Below are positions 25,494 to 34,926 of a stretch of 64,000 nt of DNA, one piece after another (positions within the stretch are counted from its first letter, which is position 1; every line of letters begins with the position of its first letter). The notes below the pieces were generated by a model, which did not search any database, had not been told where the DNA came from, and saw only the letters and a program-made list of their open reading frames with translations. A program made the translations under genes and the position numbers. Origin of the DNA: Flavobacterium sp. 270 (lineage in GTDB: Bacteria; Bacteroidota; Bacteroidia; Flavobacteriales; Flavobacteriaceae); NCBI RefSeq assembly GCF_004368785.1, contig NZ_SODM01000006.1, positions 1-64,000 of the forward strand, in the 5' to 3' direction.

Positions 25494-26900
25494 TTATTTC
25501 AATCCGTTAACAGATACATTAACAGTTCCATTTATTTTTATAAAAGCTATAATAGCTTGATTGGTCAGCTGAATTTTATCAAACTGAATATCTTCCATTT
25601 TGCCATTTACAAAAACGCCCGGCATTGGAGAGTAGTTTTTAAGATAAGCCGCCATGCTCTTTTTTCCTTCTTCTAAATTTGGCTGAATCGAATAACGACA
25701 GCTTTCTTCCATTTTCTTTAAAACAAAACCTTGCGCCAGCCAATTTGCAGTTCGCATCAGTTTGCTTTTGGTATCTAGAACATAATCAAGTTTGTCAAAA
25801 TAGATTTCTTTAGTCTGCGGATTATATTGTGGAAATCCGTTTAAATAAAGTGTTCCGTTTATAGATCCTAAAACATCAAGTGCAATAACCATTTTTCCGT
25901 TTTTATGCCAGATAGCTACATTTTTCACCGTTACTTTTTTGCTGCCAGATCCAAATTCCTGTCCGGCAAAATTCTTAGTCATAATTTTTGAAGCATCAAC
26001 ATAACTAGAAATAGCGGCAATGTTAGCTGCAATTTGATTTGGAATTTTTGCAACAGGTTTCAATACAATTTTGCTGGCATTAAATTTAGAATCGGGTTGT
26101 TTTCCAACAATAGTTTCCATGTTGCATTTCATTCCCATATCCAATACATAAGAGTCTTTTTTGAGTTTAGCATTTGTCGAGTAAATTTCAACCGGAACAA
26201 TTCTCAGCCAGCTTTCATACGTATCACTCATTTGAAAAGGCGTGCAGATTTTTTCTAAAGCAGCTAAAACATTGGGTTTAAAATCCATTGATTTTTCGAT
26301 TGCATCATCTATGTTTTTTTCAAGTTTAGATTTGAAAATAGAAATCGCGGGATTTATCAAATACGTAATCGGCATATTTTTTCCAAAGACAACCATTGTT
26401 GGGCTTTCGCTCCAGTCTAATGATTTAAATTCGGTTTTAGTCGCCAATTTCCAATTGGTAAGTGCCACGTCACTAGACAAAGTAATAATTCCGTTTAAGT
26501 TAAATTCACGAACGTCGTACAACTCGACTCCAAGTTTTTTTGTCCCAATACGATATTTAATAGTCGCTTTTAGAGGCAGAATGGTTTTGATCTTTTTGTC
26601 TGGATTTGAAGGATCATTTTGAATTTTTATCGGAGCCTGTTTCCAAATTTTCATTTCAATATCATCATCGTCTATATTGTTATCTTCATATATCAATCCG
26701 TTCAGAATAGCATTGGTTTGATTTTCAATATCAGTAAGTTTTACGGTTATTGGCAAGTTTATAAACGAAGGATTACTATCGTAAACTAATGGGCTGGCAT
26801 CGTCTGGTTCTGGTTTTAAAGTTTCGATTTTTTGAGTTGGAGAACAGCTTGTAAGCAATATAGCTGTAGTAAATATTGAAATAATGGAAAGAAGTTTCAT
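25494..26900 (-). CDS. DUF4403 family lipoprotein
   Basis: 468 residues beginning with a lipoprotein signal peptide (LLTSCSPTQ, lipid on the Cys). Recognised by the DUF4403 pattern: SPLVYDSNPSFINLPITVKL near the N-terminus, ALTNWKLATKTEF and SMDFKPNVLAALEKICTPFQ in the middle, and KNYSPMPGVFVNGKMEDIQFDKIQLT near the end. The family is common in Bacteroidota and resembles lipid-binding tubular folds in layout, but no function is established. It is a single gene, convergent with the oxidase group through a shared terminator and divergent from the ABC exporter. No promoter box was found upstream. Confidence 0.82.
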   Translation of the reverse strand: MKLLSIISIFTTAILLTSCSPTQKIETLKPEPDDASPLVYDSNPSFINLPITVKLTDIENQTNAILNGLIYEDNNIDDDDIEMKIWKQAPIKIQNDPSNPDKKIKTILPLKATIKYRIGTKKLGVELYDVREFNLNGIITLSSDVALTNWKLATKTEFKSLDWSESPTMVVFGKNMPITYLINPAISIFKSKLEKNIDDAIEKSMDFKPNVLAALEKICTPFQMSDTYESWLRIVPVEIYSTNAKLKKDSYVLDMGMKCNMETIVGKQPDSKFNASKIVLKPVAKIPNQIAANIAAISSYVDASKIMTKNFAGQEFGSGSKKVTVKNVAIWHKNGKMVIALDVLGSINGTLYLNGFPQYNPQTKEIYFDKLDYVLDTKSKLMRTANWLAQGFVLKKMEESCRYSIQPNLEEGKKSMAAYLKNYSPMPGVFVNGKMEDIQFDKIQLTNQAIIAFIKINGTVNVSVNGLK

Positions 26901-27076
26901 TATAAATGATTTTTTAAAGTGGGGTAAAATTACAAAAACAATTATATTTATTATTAAAGTGTAACATTTGATAAAGTTCGTAGTCTTATTGAAATAACCT
27001 AACGCAATTATTAACGTTTCATTATCATAAAATACTTAATAAAAATATTATTATTGTCTTAAAATTTAACAATACC

Positions 27077-27778
27077 ATGATCGAAATTAAAGATTTACAC
27101 AAGTCCTATAAAATGGGGAGTTCAGAGTTGCATGTGTTAAAAGGGATTAATTTTAATATTGCCGAAGGAGAATTGGTTGCGATCATGGGATCTTCTGGAT
27201 CTGGAAAATCTACGCTTCTTAACATTTTAGGAATTCTTGATGAAGCAGATTCTGGGAGTTATATTTTAGACAAAACTCCGATAAAAAAACTAAACGAAAC
27301 GATAGCTTCAAAATATCGAAATAAATTTTTAGGTTTTGTTTTTCAATCTTTCAATTTAATAAACTACAAATCAGCGCTCGATAATGTTGCTATGCCTTTG
27401 TATTATCAAGGTGTAAAAAGAAAAGAACGTTACGAAATCGCTATGAAATATTTGGAGAAAGTAGGTTTGGCTACACATTCTCATCATTTACCAAGCGAAC
27501 TTTCGGGAGGACAAAAACAACGTGTTGCAATTGCAAGGGCGTTAGCGTCTAATCCAAAGGTTTTATTGGCAGATGAGCCGACTGGAGCTTTGGACACCAA
27601 AACTTCTTATGAAGTTATGGAGCTTATACAAGGAATTAACGATGAAGGAAAAACCATTTTGATCGTTACACACGAACCTGATATTGCAGCAATGTGCAAA
27701 AGAAATGTAGTCCTGAAAGACGGATTAATTATCGATGATAAAATGGTAGAACAAGTTAGAGCTTCATCTTATGTTTAA
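27077..27778 (+). CDS. MacB-type ABC transporter ATPase
   Basis: 233 residues with the full set of ABC motifs: Walker A GSSGSGKST (about 38-46), Q-loop in FVFQSFNLI, signature LSGGQKQ (about 142-148) and Walker B VLLADEPTG (about 162-170), then the H-loop in IVTHEPDIA. Close to the LolD/MacB subgroup that powers mechanotransmission rather than transmembrane pumping. Its end overlaps the first permease by 8 bases. First gene of an exporter operon with two permeases and an adaptor. Confidence 0.94.
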   Translation: MIEIKDLHKSYKMGSSELHVLKGINFNIAEGELVAIMGSSGSGKSTLLNILGILDEADSGSYILDKTPIKKLNETIASKYRNKFLGFVFQSFNLINYKSALDNVAMPLYYQGVKRKERYEIAMKYLEKVGLATHSHHLPSELSGGQKQRVAIARALASNPKVLLADEPTGALDTKTSYEVMELIQGINDEGKTILIVTHEPDIAAMCKRNVVLKDGLIIDDKMVEQVRASSYV

Positions 27779-29015
27779 TATTGAGCGTTGGCAGGAAATT
27801 TTTGAGGCAATCTCTAAAAATCGGCTTAGAACATTTCTTACGGGAATTTCTGTAGCGTCGGGAATTTTTATTTTAGTGATTTTGCTGGGTGCGGGTAAAG
27901 GACTTCAGAACGGAATTGAAAAACAATTCGAAAATGATGCCGAGGGAATTATCGAAGTTTGGTCGAATGTTACCACTAAACAATATAAAGGATTAAATCC
28001 TGGAAGACAAATTCAGCTGCGAAATAGTGATTACGATCTTCCCGTTAAAAAGTACAGTGACGAGATTAATAAAAAATCAGATACCAGAATTACCTGGGGT
28101 GGTACTACAACTTACGGAAAAGAGTCTGGGAATTATCAATTTAGAGGTGTTACTCCTGATTATTTAGCAATTGAAAATGCAACAATCATACAAGGCCGTT
28201 TTTTGAATGATAATGATTTAAAAAATAACGAAAAAGTTGCAGCAATTGGTCTTAAAGTAAAACAGGATTTGTTTAAAGATGTTGATCCTCTTGGGAAAAT
28301 AATATTAGTAAACGGAATTAATTTTAAAGTTATTGGTGTTTTTACAGATCCTTCCGGAGAACGAGAGGAATCCAGAATTTATATGCCAATGACTACCAAT
28401 CAGCGTGCTTTTGGTGCTGGTGATAAAATTAACGGAATGATGTTCGTTTTGAATAAAAAGGCCAATTATGATGAAGCATTAGCACAATCAAAGAAATTTA
28501 CCGAAGGTGTTAAAGAGTTATTGAAAAGCAAAAATATTATCGCTCCCGATGACGAAAGTGCTATCGGAATTTATAATTCTGTTGAAGATGCCAAGCAGTT
28601 TTACGATCTCAATCTTTATATAAGATTGTTTTTCTGGTGGGTTGGTATTTGTACTATTATTGCCGGTGTTGTTGGTGTAAGTAATATCATGCTTATTATA
28701 GTAAAAGAAAGAACGAAAGAAATAGGAATTAGAAAAGCTCTTGGAGCTTCGCCATTTTCGATTATTTCGATGATACTTCACGAATCTATTTTTATTACCA
28801 CAATTGCAGGTTTTGCGGGACTGCTTGCCAGCTTACTTTTATTAGAATTTGTGGGGCCAATGGTGCAAAGCGAATATTTTAGAAATCCTGAAGTAGATTT
28901 TAGTGTAGCCTTAACAACATTAGTACTGCTTGTTTTTGCAGGAGCAATGGCAGGATTTTTTCCGGCGTACAGAGCAGCCAAAATTAAACCTATTGTAGCA
29001 CTTAGAGACGAATAA
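27771..29015 (+). CDS. MacB-like ABC permease 1
   Basis: 414 residues in the MacB/FtsX layout: one N-terminal helix (about 20-40), a large periplasmic domain (about 42-275; MacB-PCD), and three C-terminal helices (about 285-310, 335-355, 375-400). Typical motifs are RTFLTGISVASGIFILV, IIVKERTKEIGIRKALGASP and the C-terminal FFPAYRAAKIKPIVALRDE. It is paired with a second, similar permease 2 bases downstream. The two probably form a heterodimer driven by the upstream ATPase. The substrate is unknown. Confidence 0.93.
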   Translation: MFNIERWQEIFEAISKNRLRTFLTGISVASGIFILVILLGAGKGLQNGIEKQFENDAEGIIEVWSNVTTKQYKGLNPGRQIQLRNSDYDLPVKKYSDEINKKSDTRITWGGTTTYGKESGNYQFRGVTPDYLAIENATIIQGRFLNDNDLKNNEKVAAIGLKVKQDLFKDVDPLGKIILVNGINFKVIGVFTDPSGEREESRIYMPMTTNQRAFGAGDKINGMMFVLNKKANYDEALAQSKKFTEGVKELLKSKNIIAPDDESAIGIYNSVEDAKQFYDLNLYIRLFFWWVGICTIIAGVVGVSNIMLIIVKERTKEIGIRKALGASPFSIISMILHESIFITTIAGFAGLLASLLLLEFVGPMVQSEYFRNPEVDFSVALTTLVLLVFAGAMAGFFPAYRAAKIKPIVALRDE

Positions 29016-29017
29016 TT

Positions 29018-30283
29018 ATGTTTAAAAAAGACAATTGGGACGAGATTATACAGGCTTTAACTGCCAATGTTTTTAGAACGGTTCTAACTGCATTTGGGGT
29101 GTTTTGGGGTATATTTATTTTGGTAATATTACTTGCTGCTGGAAAAGGCCTGGAAAATGGAGTAAAGAAAGGGTTTGACGGAATAGCAACCAACACAATG
29201 TTTATGTGGAGTCAGACTACTTCAAAAGCTTATAAAGGGCTTCCGAAAGTGCGCCGTTACGATTTTAGAAATAGTGATGTACAGGCTTTAAGACAAGCAC
29301 TGCCGGATTTATTATATGTTTCGCCAAGAAATCAATTAGGAGATTTTAATGGAACAAACAATGTTGTTCGTGGTACAAAAACGGCTGCATTTACCATTTA
29401 TGGAGATTATCCGGAATTGATTAAGCAACAGCCAATGGATATTATAAAAGGGCGTTTTATAAATCAGCAGGATATTCTGGACAGAAGGAAAATTGCGGTG
29501 ATTGGAAAAGGTGTTATCACAGAACTTTACGGAAAAGAGGAAGAAGCTGTTGGTACGTATGTAAAAATCAACGGAATCAACTTTATGGTGGTTGGAGTTT
29601 ATAATTCTAAGCAGCAGGGAGGAAATGCAGAGCAGGAACAAAAGAATATTTTTATCCCTTTTACTACATTTCAGCAAGCTTTTAATTACGGAGATAAAGT
29701 GGGATGGATGGCGCTTACTGCAAAAGATGAAGCATCTATTACAGAATTAAAACCAAAAATTTTAGAATTAATAAAAGCATTGCATTCTGTAAATCCAGCA
29801 GATGACCGTGCAGTTGGAAATTTTGATTTATACGAGCAATTTAATAAAGTGCAAAGTTTATTTAACATCTTACAAATCATAGCTTATTTTGTAGGAACTT
29901 TGGTTTTGATTTCGGGAGTTATTGGTATTTCTAATATCATGCTTATCGTAGTTAAAGAGCGTACCAAAGAAATCGGAATTAGAAGAGCATTAGGAGCAAC
30001 GCCGGCAGCAATCCGCGGACAGATTTTATCAGAATCAATATTCTTAACCATCATTTCTGGTATGCTGGGTATTGCCGTCGCAACGGGCATTATTGCCCTC
30101 TTAAACATGGCCTTAGATTCAATGCCTCCGGGAAGTAATACAATGTTTGCAAACCCAAGTGTAGATTTGCGTGTTGTATTTGTTGCCTTATTAATATTAG
30201 TAGGATCAGGTTTGCTGGCAGGATTTATTCCGGCGCAGACTGCAATCAACGTAAAGCCGGTAGATGCTTTAAGATCAGAATAA
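29018..30283 (+). CDS. MacB-like ABC permease 2
   Basis: 421 residues, the same layout as its neighbour: N-terminal helix (about 20-42), periplasmic domain, three C-terminal helices from about residue 288. Motifs are LTAFGVFWGIFILVILLAAGKG, KERTKEIGIRRALGATPAA and FIPAQTAINVKPVDALRSE. The two permeases are clearly related but diverged in the periplasmic domain, consistent with a gene duplication and a heterodimeric transporter. The periplasmic adaptor gene follows after 39 bases. Confidence 0.93.
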   Translation: MFKKDNWDEIIQALTANVFRTVLTAFGVFWGIFILVILLAAGKGLENGVKKGFDGIATNTMFMWSQTTSKAYKGLPKVRRYDFRNSDVQALRQALPDLLYVSPRNQLGDFNGTNNVVRGTKTAAFTIYGDYPELIKQQPMDIIKGRFINQQDILDRRKIAVIGKGVITELYGKEEEAVGTYVKINGINFMVVGVYNSKQQGGNAEQEQKNIFIPFTTFQQAFNYGDKVGWMALTAKDEASITELKPKILELIKALHSVNPADDRAVGNFDLYEQFNKVQSLFNILQIIAYFVGTLVLISGVIGISNIMLIVVKERTKEIGIRRALGATPAAIRGQILSESIFLTIISGMLGIAVATGIIALLNMALDSMPPGSNTMFANPSVDLRVVFVALLILVGSGLLAGFIPAQTAINVKPVDALRSE

Positions 30284-30322
30284 AATTATCAATCAAAAAT
30301 AATCGATTAAACCAAGAACAAA

Positions 30323-31438
30323 ATGAAAAAAGGAGTAACGGTAACCATTTTAATTTTTATTGCAATAGTTTTCTTTGGCGCACTTTATTACTTGTATGCC
30401 AAAAATCAAGAGTCGCCAATAGTCTTTAAAACTGAAAAAGCAGAAATTAAAACGATTGTAAAAAATACTATCGCGACAGGTAATATCCAGCCAGATGAAG
30501 AAGTCCTAATCAAACCAAACATCTCGGGTATTATTGAAGAAGTATATATCAAAGCAGGAGAGAAAATCAAAGCAGGCGATATGATTGCTAAAATTAGAGT
30601 TGTTGCAAACGTTTCTAATGTAAGCAGTACACAAAATCAGGTACAGACAGCCAAAATTGCATTAGACAATCAGGAAAAAATTTATCAAAGACAAAAAACT
30701 TTATTTGATAAAGATGTAATTTCTGCAAATGATTTTGATGCAGCTTCTGTAGCGTACAAACAAGCAAAACAAACCTATCAGGCAGCAAAACAAAGTTTAG
30801 ATATTGTAAAAACAGGAACAACATCTTCTTTAGGAAGTTATGCCAATACTTTGATTCGTTCTACAGTAAACGGAATGGTTTTAGCCGTTCCTGTAAAAGT
30901 TGGAAATCAGGTTATTGAAAGTAATAATTTTAATGAAGGAACAACAATTGCAAGCGTTGCCGATGTGGGAAGAATGATTTTTATTGGAAAAATTGACGAA
31001 TCTGAAGTAGGTAAAATCAAAGAAAAAATGCCTATCGAGATCACAGTTGGTGCAATTGAGAACAAAAAATTTGATGCCGTTTTAACTGACATTGCCCCAA
31101 AAGGAGTTACAGAAAATGGTGCTATTCAGTTTGAAATTAAAGCAAGATTAGAAAATAGAGACGGCACCTTTATTAGAGCTGGGTTAAGTGCAAACGCGTC
31201 GATTATTTTAGAGAAAGCAGATAAAGTAATGGCTATAAAAGAGTCATTGGTACAATTTGATAAAAAAACACAAAAACCTTATGTTGAAGTCGAAACTGCT
31301 CCACAAAAATTTCAAAGAAGAGATTTAGTTTTAGGAACAAGTGACGGAATCTATGTTCAAGTTAAAAGTGGTATTAAAAACACAGATAAAATTAAAATCT
31401 GGAATCAAGGTTTAATTACCGAAGGAGAGAAAAAATAA
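30323..31438 (+). CDS. Periplasmic adaptor (MacA/HlyD family) 1
   Basis: 371 residues: a single N-terminal membrane anchor (about 5-24), lipoyl-like halves (IIEEVYIKAGEKIKAGDMIAKI and STVNGMVLAVPVKVGNQV), a helical hairpin between them (about 100-155), then beta-barrel and membrane-proximal domains (RAGLSANASIILEKAD). It should link the MacB-like pair in the inner membrane to a TolC-type channel. It is the last gene before a promoter box at 31476 that starts the tolC-adaptor 2 pair. Confidence 0.92.
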   Translation: MKKGVTVTILIFIAIVFFGALYYLYAKNQESPIVFKTEKAEIKTIVKNTIATGNIQPDEEVLIKPNISGIIEEVYIKAGEKIKAGDMIAKIRVVANVSNVSSTQNQVQTAKIALDNQEKIYQRQKTLFDKDVISANDFDAASVAYKQAKQTYQAAKQSLDIVKTGTTSSLGSYANTLIRSTVNGMVLAVPVKVGNQVIESNNFNEGTTIASVADVGRMIFIGKIDESEVGKIKEKMPIEITVGAIENKKFDAVLTDIAPKGVTENGAIQFEIKARLENRDGTFIRAGLSANASIILEKADKVMAIKESLVQFDKKTQKPYVEVETAPQKFQRRDLVLGTSDGIYVQVKSGIKNTDKIKIWNQGLITEGEKK

Positions 31439-31475
31439 TTTGAAATAGAAGGTTCTTTTTGGTTTTAAAAAATGT

Positions 31476-31483
31476 TAAATTTG
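31476..31483 (+). promoter_or_regulatory. -7 box (TAAATTTG) upstream of tolC-like gene
   Basis: TAnnTTTG match. Transcription from it would begin about 31488, only a few bases before the first in-frame ATG (31494). That favours the ATG at 31518, which also starts a clean signal peptide. Confidence 0.6.
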
Positions 31484-31517
31484 CGTAGTATCGATGCTAT
31501 GCTTTCATTCAAAATAT

Positions 31518-32903
31518 ATGAAAATAAATAAATATAATAGTCTTGTTTTTGCATTGTTATTCGGTTTTGGATTATCAGGACAGGCGCAATCCAAACAATG
31601 GACTTTAGAAGAATGCGTGAGATATGCACTAGACAATAATATCACCATAAAACTTTCAGAGTTAGATGTTAAAAACGCTGCAATCGATAAAAAAGGCGCA
31701 TTAGGTAGTTTTTTACCATCTGTAAACGGAAACGCTTCTCACTCCTGGAATATTGGTTTGAACGTTAACCCGGTTACGAATATCGCTACTACACAAACCA
31801 CACAATACTCATCACTTGGGGTAAACGCGGGAGTAGATCTTTACAAAGGTTTGCAAAATCAAAATATTTACAGAAGAACAAAACTTTCTATCATAGCATC
31901 GCAATATCAATTATTGAAAATGCAGGAAGATATTTCTTTGAATGTGGCGAGTGCATTTTTGCAGATTTTGTCTAACAAAGAAGATTTGAAAGTTAAAAAA
32001 GAACAATTAGCAATTGATGAAAAACGCTATACACGTTCTGAAGAAATGGTAAATGCAGGAACAATTCCGCGTGGAGATTTATTTGATCTAAAAGCTACCG
32101 TTGCAACAGACAAGCAAAATATCACCGTTTCTGAAAATAACTTATTGATTTCTAAATTAAGTTTAGCGCAGCTTTTACAGCTTAAAGAATTTGCAGATTT
32201 TGACGTAATTGACGATACGAATGCCAAAGATGAAAACAACATTATGGCGCAAAATCCGGTTGACATTTACAATAAAGCAAAAGAAATCAGAACAGAATTA
32301 AAATTAGCGCAGACTAATCTTGAAATTGCAGAGAAAAATGTTGCTATTGCAAAAGGAGCATACCAGCCAACACTTAGAGGTTTCTACGGATTTAGTACAA
32401 GCGCAAGTTATAGTGACAGACTTATAGGAACAGATGGTGCAGGAAATCCACTTTATTCAAGTCCAGATCCTGTATTTACACAGTTTAGTGATAATAAAGG
32501 ACACAATTTTGGTTTTCAGTTGAATGTTCCAATTTTTAATGGATTTTCAGTAAAAAATAATGTAGAGCGTAATAAAGTAAGTTTAGAGAAATCTAAAATA
32601 GATTTAGAACAAAAAAGTTTAGATTTGCAACGTAACGTTTATACCGCTTTTACAGATGCAAAAGGCGCTTTAAACACTTACGAATCGTCTACAGTAACTT
32701 TAGAAGCAAGACAACAGGCTTACAATTATGCAAAAGAAAAGTATGATGTAGGTTTAATGAATTCTTTTGATTTTACACAAGCACAGACTTTGTTAACAAA
32801 TGCGCAGTCAGACGTTATCAGAACAAAATACGATTATATGTTTAAAATAAAAATACTAGAATTCTACTTTGGAATTCCAATTATTCCAATTATCACAAAA
32901 TAA
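31518..32903 (+). CDS. TolC family outer-membrane channel
   Basis: 461 residues from ATG 31518; the signal peptide runs to SGQAQS. The outer membrane efflux repeats show as WTLEECVRYALDNNITIK...LSELDVKNAAIDKKGALGSFLPSV in the first half and its counterpart PVDIYNKAKEIRTELKLAQTNLEIAEKNVAIAKGAYQPTL in the second. The helical hairpins end in DFTQAQTLLTNAQSDVIRTKYDYMFKIKILEFY. It forms the exit duct of the tripartite exporter. It sits between two adaptor genes and has its own promoter box. A second in-frame ATG at 31494 is possible but would spoil the signal peptide. Confidence 0.93.
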   Translation: MKINKYNSLVFALLFGFGLSGQAQSKQWTLEECVRYALDNNITIKLSELDVKNAAIDKKGALGSFLPSVNGNASHSWNIGLNVNPVTNIATTQTTQYSSLGVNAGVDLYKGLQNQNIYRRTKLSIIASQYQLLKMQEDISLNVASAFLQILSNKEDLKVKKEQLAIDEKRYTRSEEMVNAGTIPRGDLFDLKATVATDKQNITVSENNLLISKLSLAQLLQLKEFADFDVIDDTNAKDENNIMAQNPVDIYNKAKEIRTELKLAQTNLEIAEKNVAIAKGAYQPTLRGFYGFSTSASYSDRLIGTDGAGNPLYSSPDPVFTQFSDNKGHNFGFQLNVPIFNGFSVKNNVERNKVSLEKSKIDLEQKSLDLQRNVYTAFTDAKGALNTYESSTVTLEARQQAYNYAKEKYDVGLMNSFDFTQAQTLLTNAQSDVIRTKYDYMFKIKILEFYFGIPIIPIITK

Positions 32904-32909
32904 TTTACT

Positions 32910-34202
32910 ATGTCAAAAAAAACAGTTTATTTCTTAGTAGGTGGTGCAGTAGTTGTTATTGCAGGACTAATAGGCCTTTCTAAAGCAGGAGTGATAGGAA
33001 ATAAGGATGAAGGAAAAGAAGTAGAAATTTCAAAAGTAATGGCTTCAACCATTATCGAAACCGTTTCGGCAACAGGTAAAATCCAGCCGGAAATAGAAGT
33101 TAAAATAGCTTCTATGGTTTCGGGAGAAATCATTGCATTAAACGTAAAAGAAGGGCAGGTTGTAAAAAAAGGCGATTTGCTGGTAAAAATAAATCCCGAT
33201 TTATACACTTCTGGATTAGACAGATCCGTGGCTAATTTATCTGGATCTAAAGCAGGATTAACACAGTCTGAAGCTAATTTTAAAGAAGCAAAAGCAAGTT
33301 ATGAAAGAAATAAAACCTTGTATGATAAAGGTGTAATTTCTAAATCGGATTGGGATAAAGCAATTGCCACTTTTGAAGTAGCAAAAGCAACCAAACAAAA
33401 TGCATATTATACCGTACAAAGTGCATCGGCTTCTGTTACTGAAGCAAGAGATAATTTAGGGCGTACTACAATTTATGCTCCGGCAGCGGGAACTATTTCC
33501 GTATTAAATGTAGAATTAGGAGAGCGCGTTTTGGGAACACAGCAAATGGCAGGAACAGAGCTTTTGAGAGTGGCAAACCTCAACAATATGGAAGTTGAAG
33601 TTGATGTAAACGAAAATGATATTGTAAAAATAAAAATCGGCGACGAAGCCAATGTTGAAGTTGATGCTTATCTAAAAAAGAAATTCAAAGGCGTTGTAAC
33701 CAGCATTTCTAATTCTGCAAGTACAACTTTAACTTCAGATCAGGTAACTAATTTTAAAGTGAAAGTTCGAATTTTAAAAGAATCATACCAAGATTTATTA
33801 GAAGGAAAACCGGCAGAATTTTCTCCGTTTAGACCAGGAATGACCGCTACTGTTGATATTCTTACACAAACCAAAGCAAATGTTTTAGCAGTGCCAATTA
33901 GCTCTGTTGTGGTAAAATCAGATACAACTGCAGTTACAGAATTTAAAGTTGATGATCCTAACGAAGATAAAAAAGCAGCTCCAAAAAGTGATAAGAAATT
34001 TGAATGTGTTTTTGTAAAAGTAGGCGATAAAGCTAAAATCAGAGTTATAAAAACCGGTATTCAGGATGATACAAACATCGAAGTAATGTCGGGTTTAAAA
34101 CCAGGTGATGTTGTAATTACAGGTCCTTATACCACAGTTTCTAAAGAACTGAATTCTGGCGATAAAGTAAAGCTTAAAAAAACAGATACGCCCAAAAAGT
34201 AA
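32910..34202 (+). CDS. Periplasmic adaptor (MacA/HlyD family) 2
   Basis: 430 residues: N-terminal membrane anchor (about 5-24), lipoyl halves (GEIIALNVKEGQVVKKGDLLVKI and TIYAPAAGTISVLNVELGERV), coiled-coil hairpin (about 90-165), beta-barrel (GVVTSISNSASTT), and a membrane-proximal domain with the extra charged stretch VDDPNEDKKAAPKSDKKFE (about 349-367). It begins 6 bases after the TolC gene. It has no permease of its own nearby, so it may share the MacB-like pair upstream or serve another pump. Its C-terminal tail is lysine-rich. Confidence 0.92.
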   Translation: MSKKTVYFLVGGAVVVIAGLIGLSKAGVIGNKDEGKEVEISKVMASTIIETVSATGKIQPEIEVKIASMVSGEIIALNVKEGQVVKKGDLLVKINPDLYTSGLDRSVANLSGSKAGLTQSEANFKEAKASYERNKTLYDKGVISKSDWDKAIATFEVAKATKQNAYYTVQSASASVTEARDNLGRTTIYAPAAGTISVLNVELGERVLGTQQMAGTELLRVANLNNMEVEVDVNENDIVKIKIGDEANVEVDAYLKKKFKGVVTSISNSASTTLTSDQVTNFKVKVRILKESYQDLLEGKPAEFSPFRPGMTATVDILTQTKANVLAVPISSVVVKSDTTAVTEFKVDDPNEDKKAAPKSDKKFECVFVKVGDKAKIRVIKTGIQDDTNIEVMSGLKPGDVVITGPYTTVSKELNSGDKVKLKKTDTPKK

Positions 34203-34246
34203 TCTAACACATTTCAAGCAAACATAAATTTTAAAAATTACATACA

Positions 34247-34918
34247 TTGTCTTTTATCCTTAATATCGAAACTGCAACCAAAAACTGTTCTGTATCCATT
34301 GCAAAAGATGGCGAAACTATTGTGTGTAATGAAATTGCCGATGAAGGTTATTCGCATGCAGAAAAACTTCACGTTTTTATAGAAGAAGCAATAGCAGCAG
34401 CAGGAATTACAGTTCAGGATTTAGCAGCAATTGCAGTAAGTCAGGGACCGGGTTCTTATACTGGTTTAAGAATTGGTGTTTCGGCAGCAAAAGGATTGTG
34501 TTTTGCATTAAATATTCCGCTGATTGCAGTAGATACTTTAAAAGCTTTGGCATCTCAGGCCAATGTTTCAAGCGGAAAAATTATTCCGATGCTAGATGCA
34601 CGTCGCATGGAAGTTTACAGCGCTGTTTTTAATGCCGATTTAGAAAATGAAAGACCAATTAAAGCAGAAATAATCGACGAAAATTCTTTTGCCGAATATA
34701 CAGAACCAGTTTATTTTGTTGGTGATTGTGCTGAAAAATGCAAACCGGTTTTAACAAAAGAGAACTTTGTGTTTTTAGAAGAAATCAAATATCCTTCGGC
34801 GAAAGCCATGAGTAAAATCAGTTATGATAAGTATCAAAAAAACGACACTGTAGATGTCGCTTATTTTGAACCTTATTATTTAAAAGATTTTATGATTGCC
34901 CCGCCAAAAAAGCAATAA
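34247..34918 (+). CDS. tsaB: tRNA threonylcarbamoyladenosine biosynthesis protein TsaB
   Basis: 223 residues, with the ASKHA-type N-terminus FILNIETATKNCSVSIAKDG, the SHAEKLHVFIEEAI helix, and the signature VSQGPGSYTGLRIGVSAAKGLCFAL. TsaB is the inactive paralogue that scaffolds TsaD and TsaE in making t6A37 on tRNAs that read ANN codons. The start is a TTG at 34247 because no ATG or GTG gives the conserved N-terminus. The gene converges with the MscS gene at 8 bases with no terminator visible between. Confidence 0.92.
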   Translation: MSFILNIETATKNCSVSIAKDGETIVCNEIADEGYSHAEKLHVFIEEAIAAAGITVQDLAAIAVSQGPGSYTGLRIGVSAAKGLCFALNIPLIAVDTLKALASQANVSSGKIIPMLDARRMEVYSAVFNADLENERPIKAEIIDENSFAEYTEPVYFVGDCAEKCKPVLTKENFVFLEEIKYPSAKAMSKISYDKYQKNDTVDVAYFEPYYLKDFMIAPPKKQ

Positions 34919-34926
34919 AAACTATT

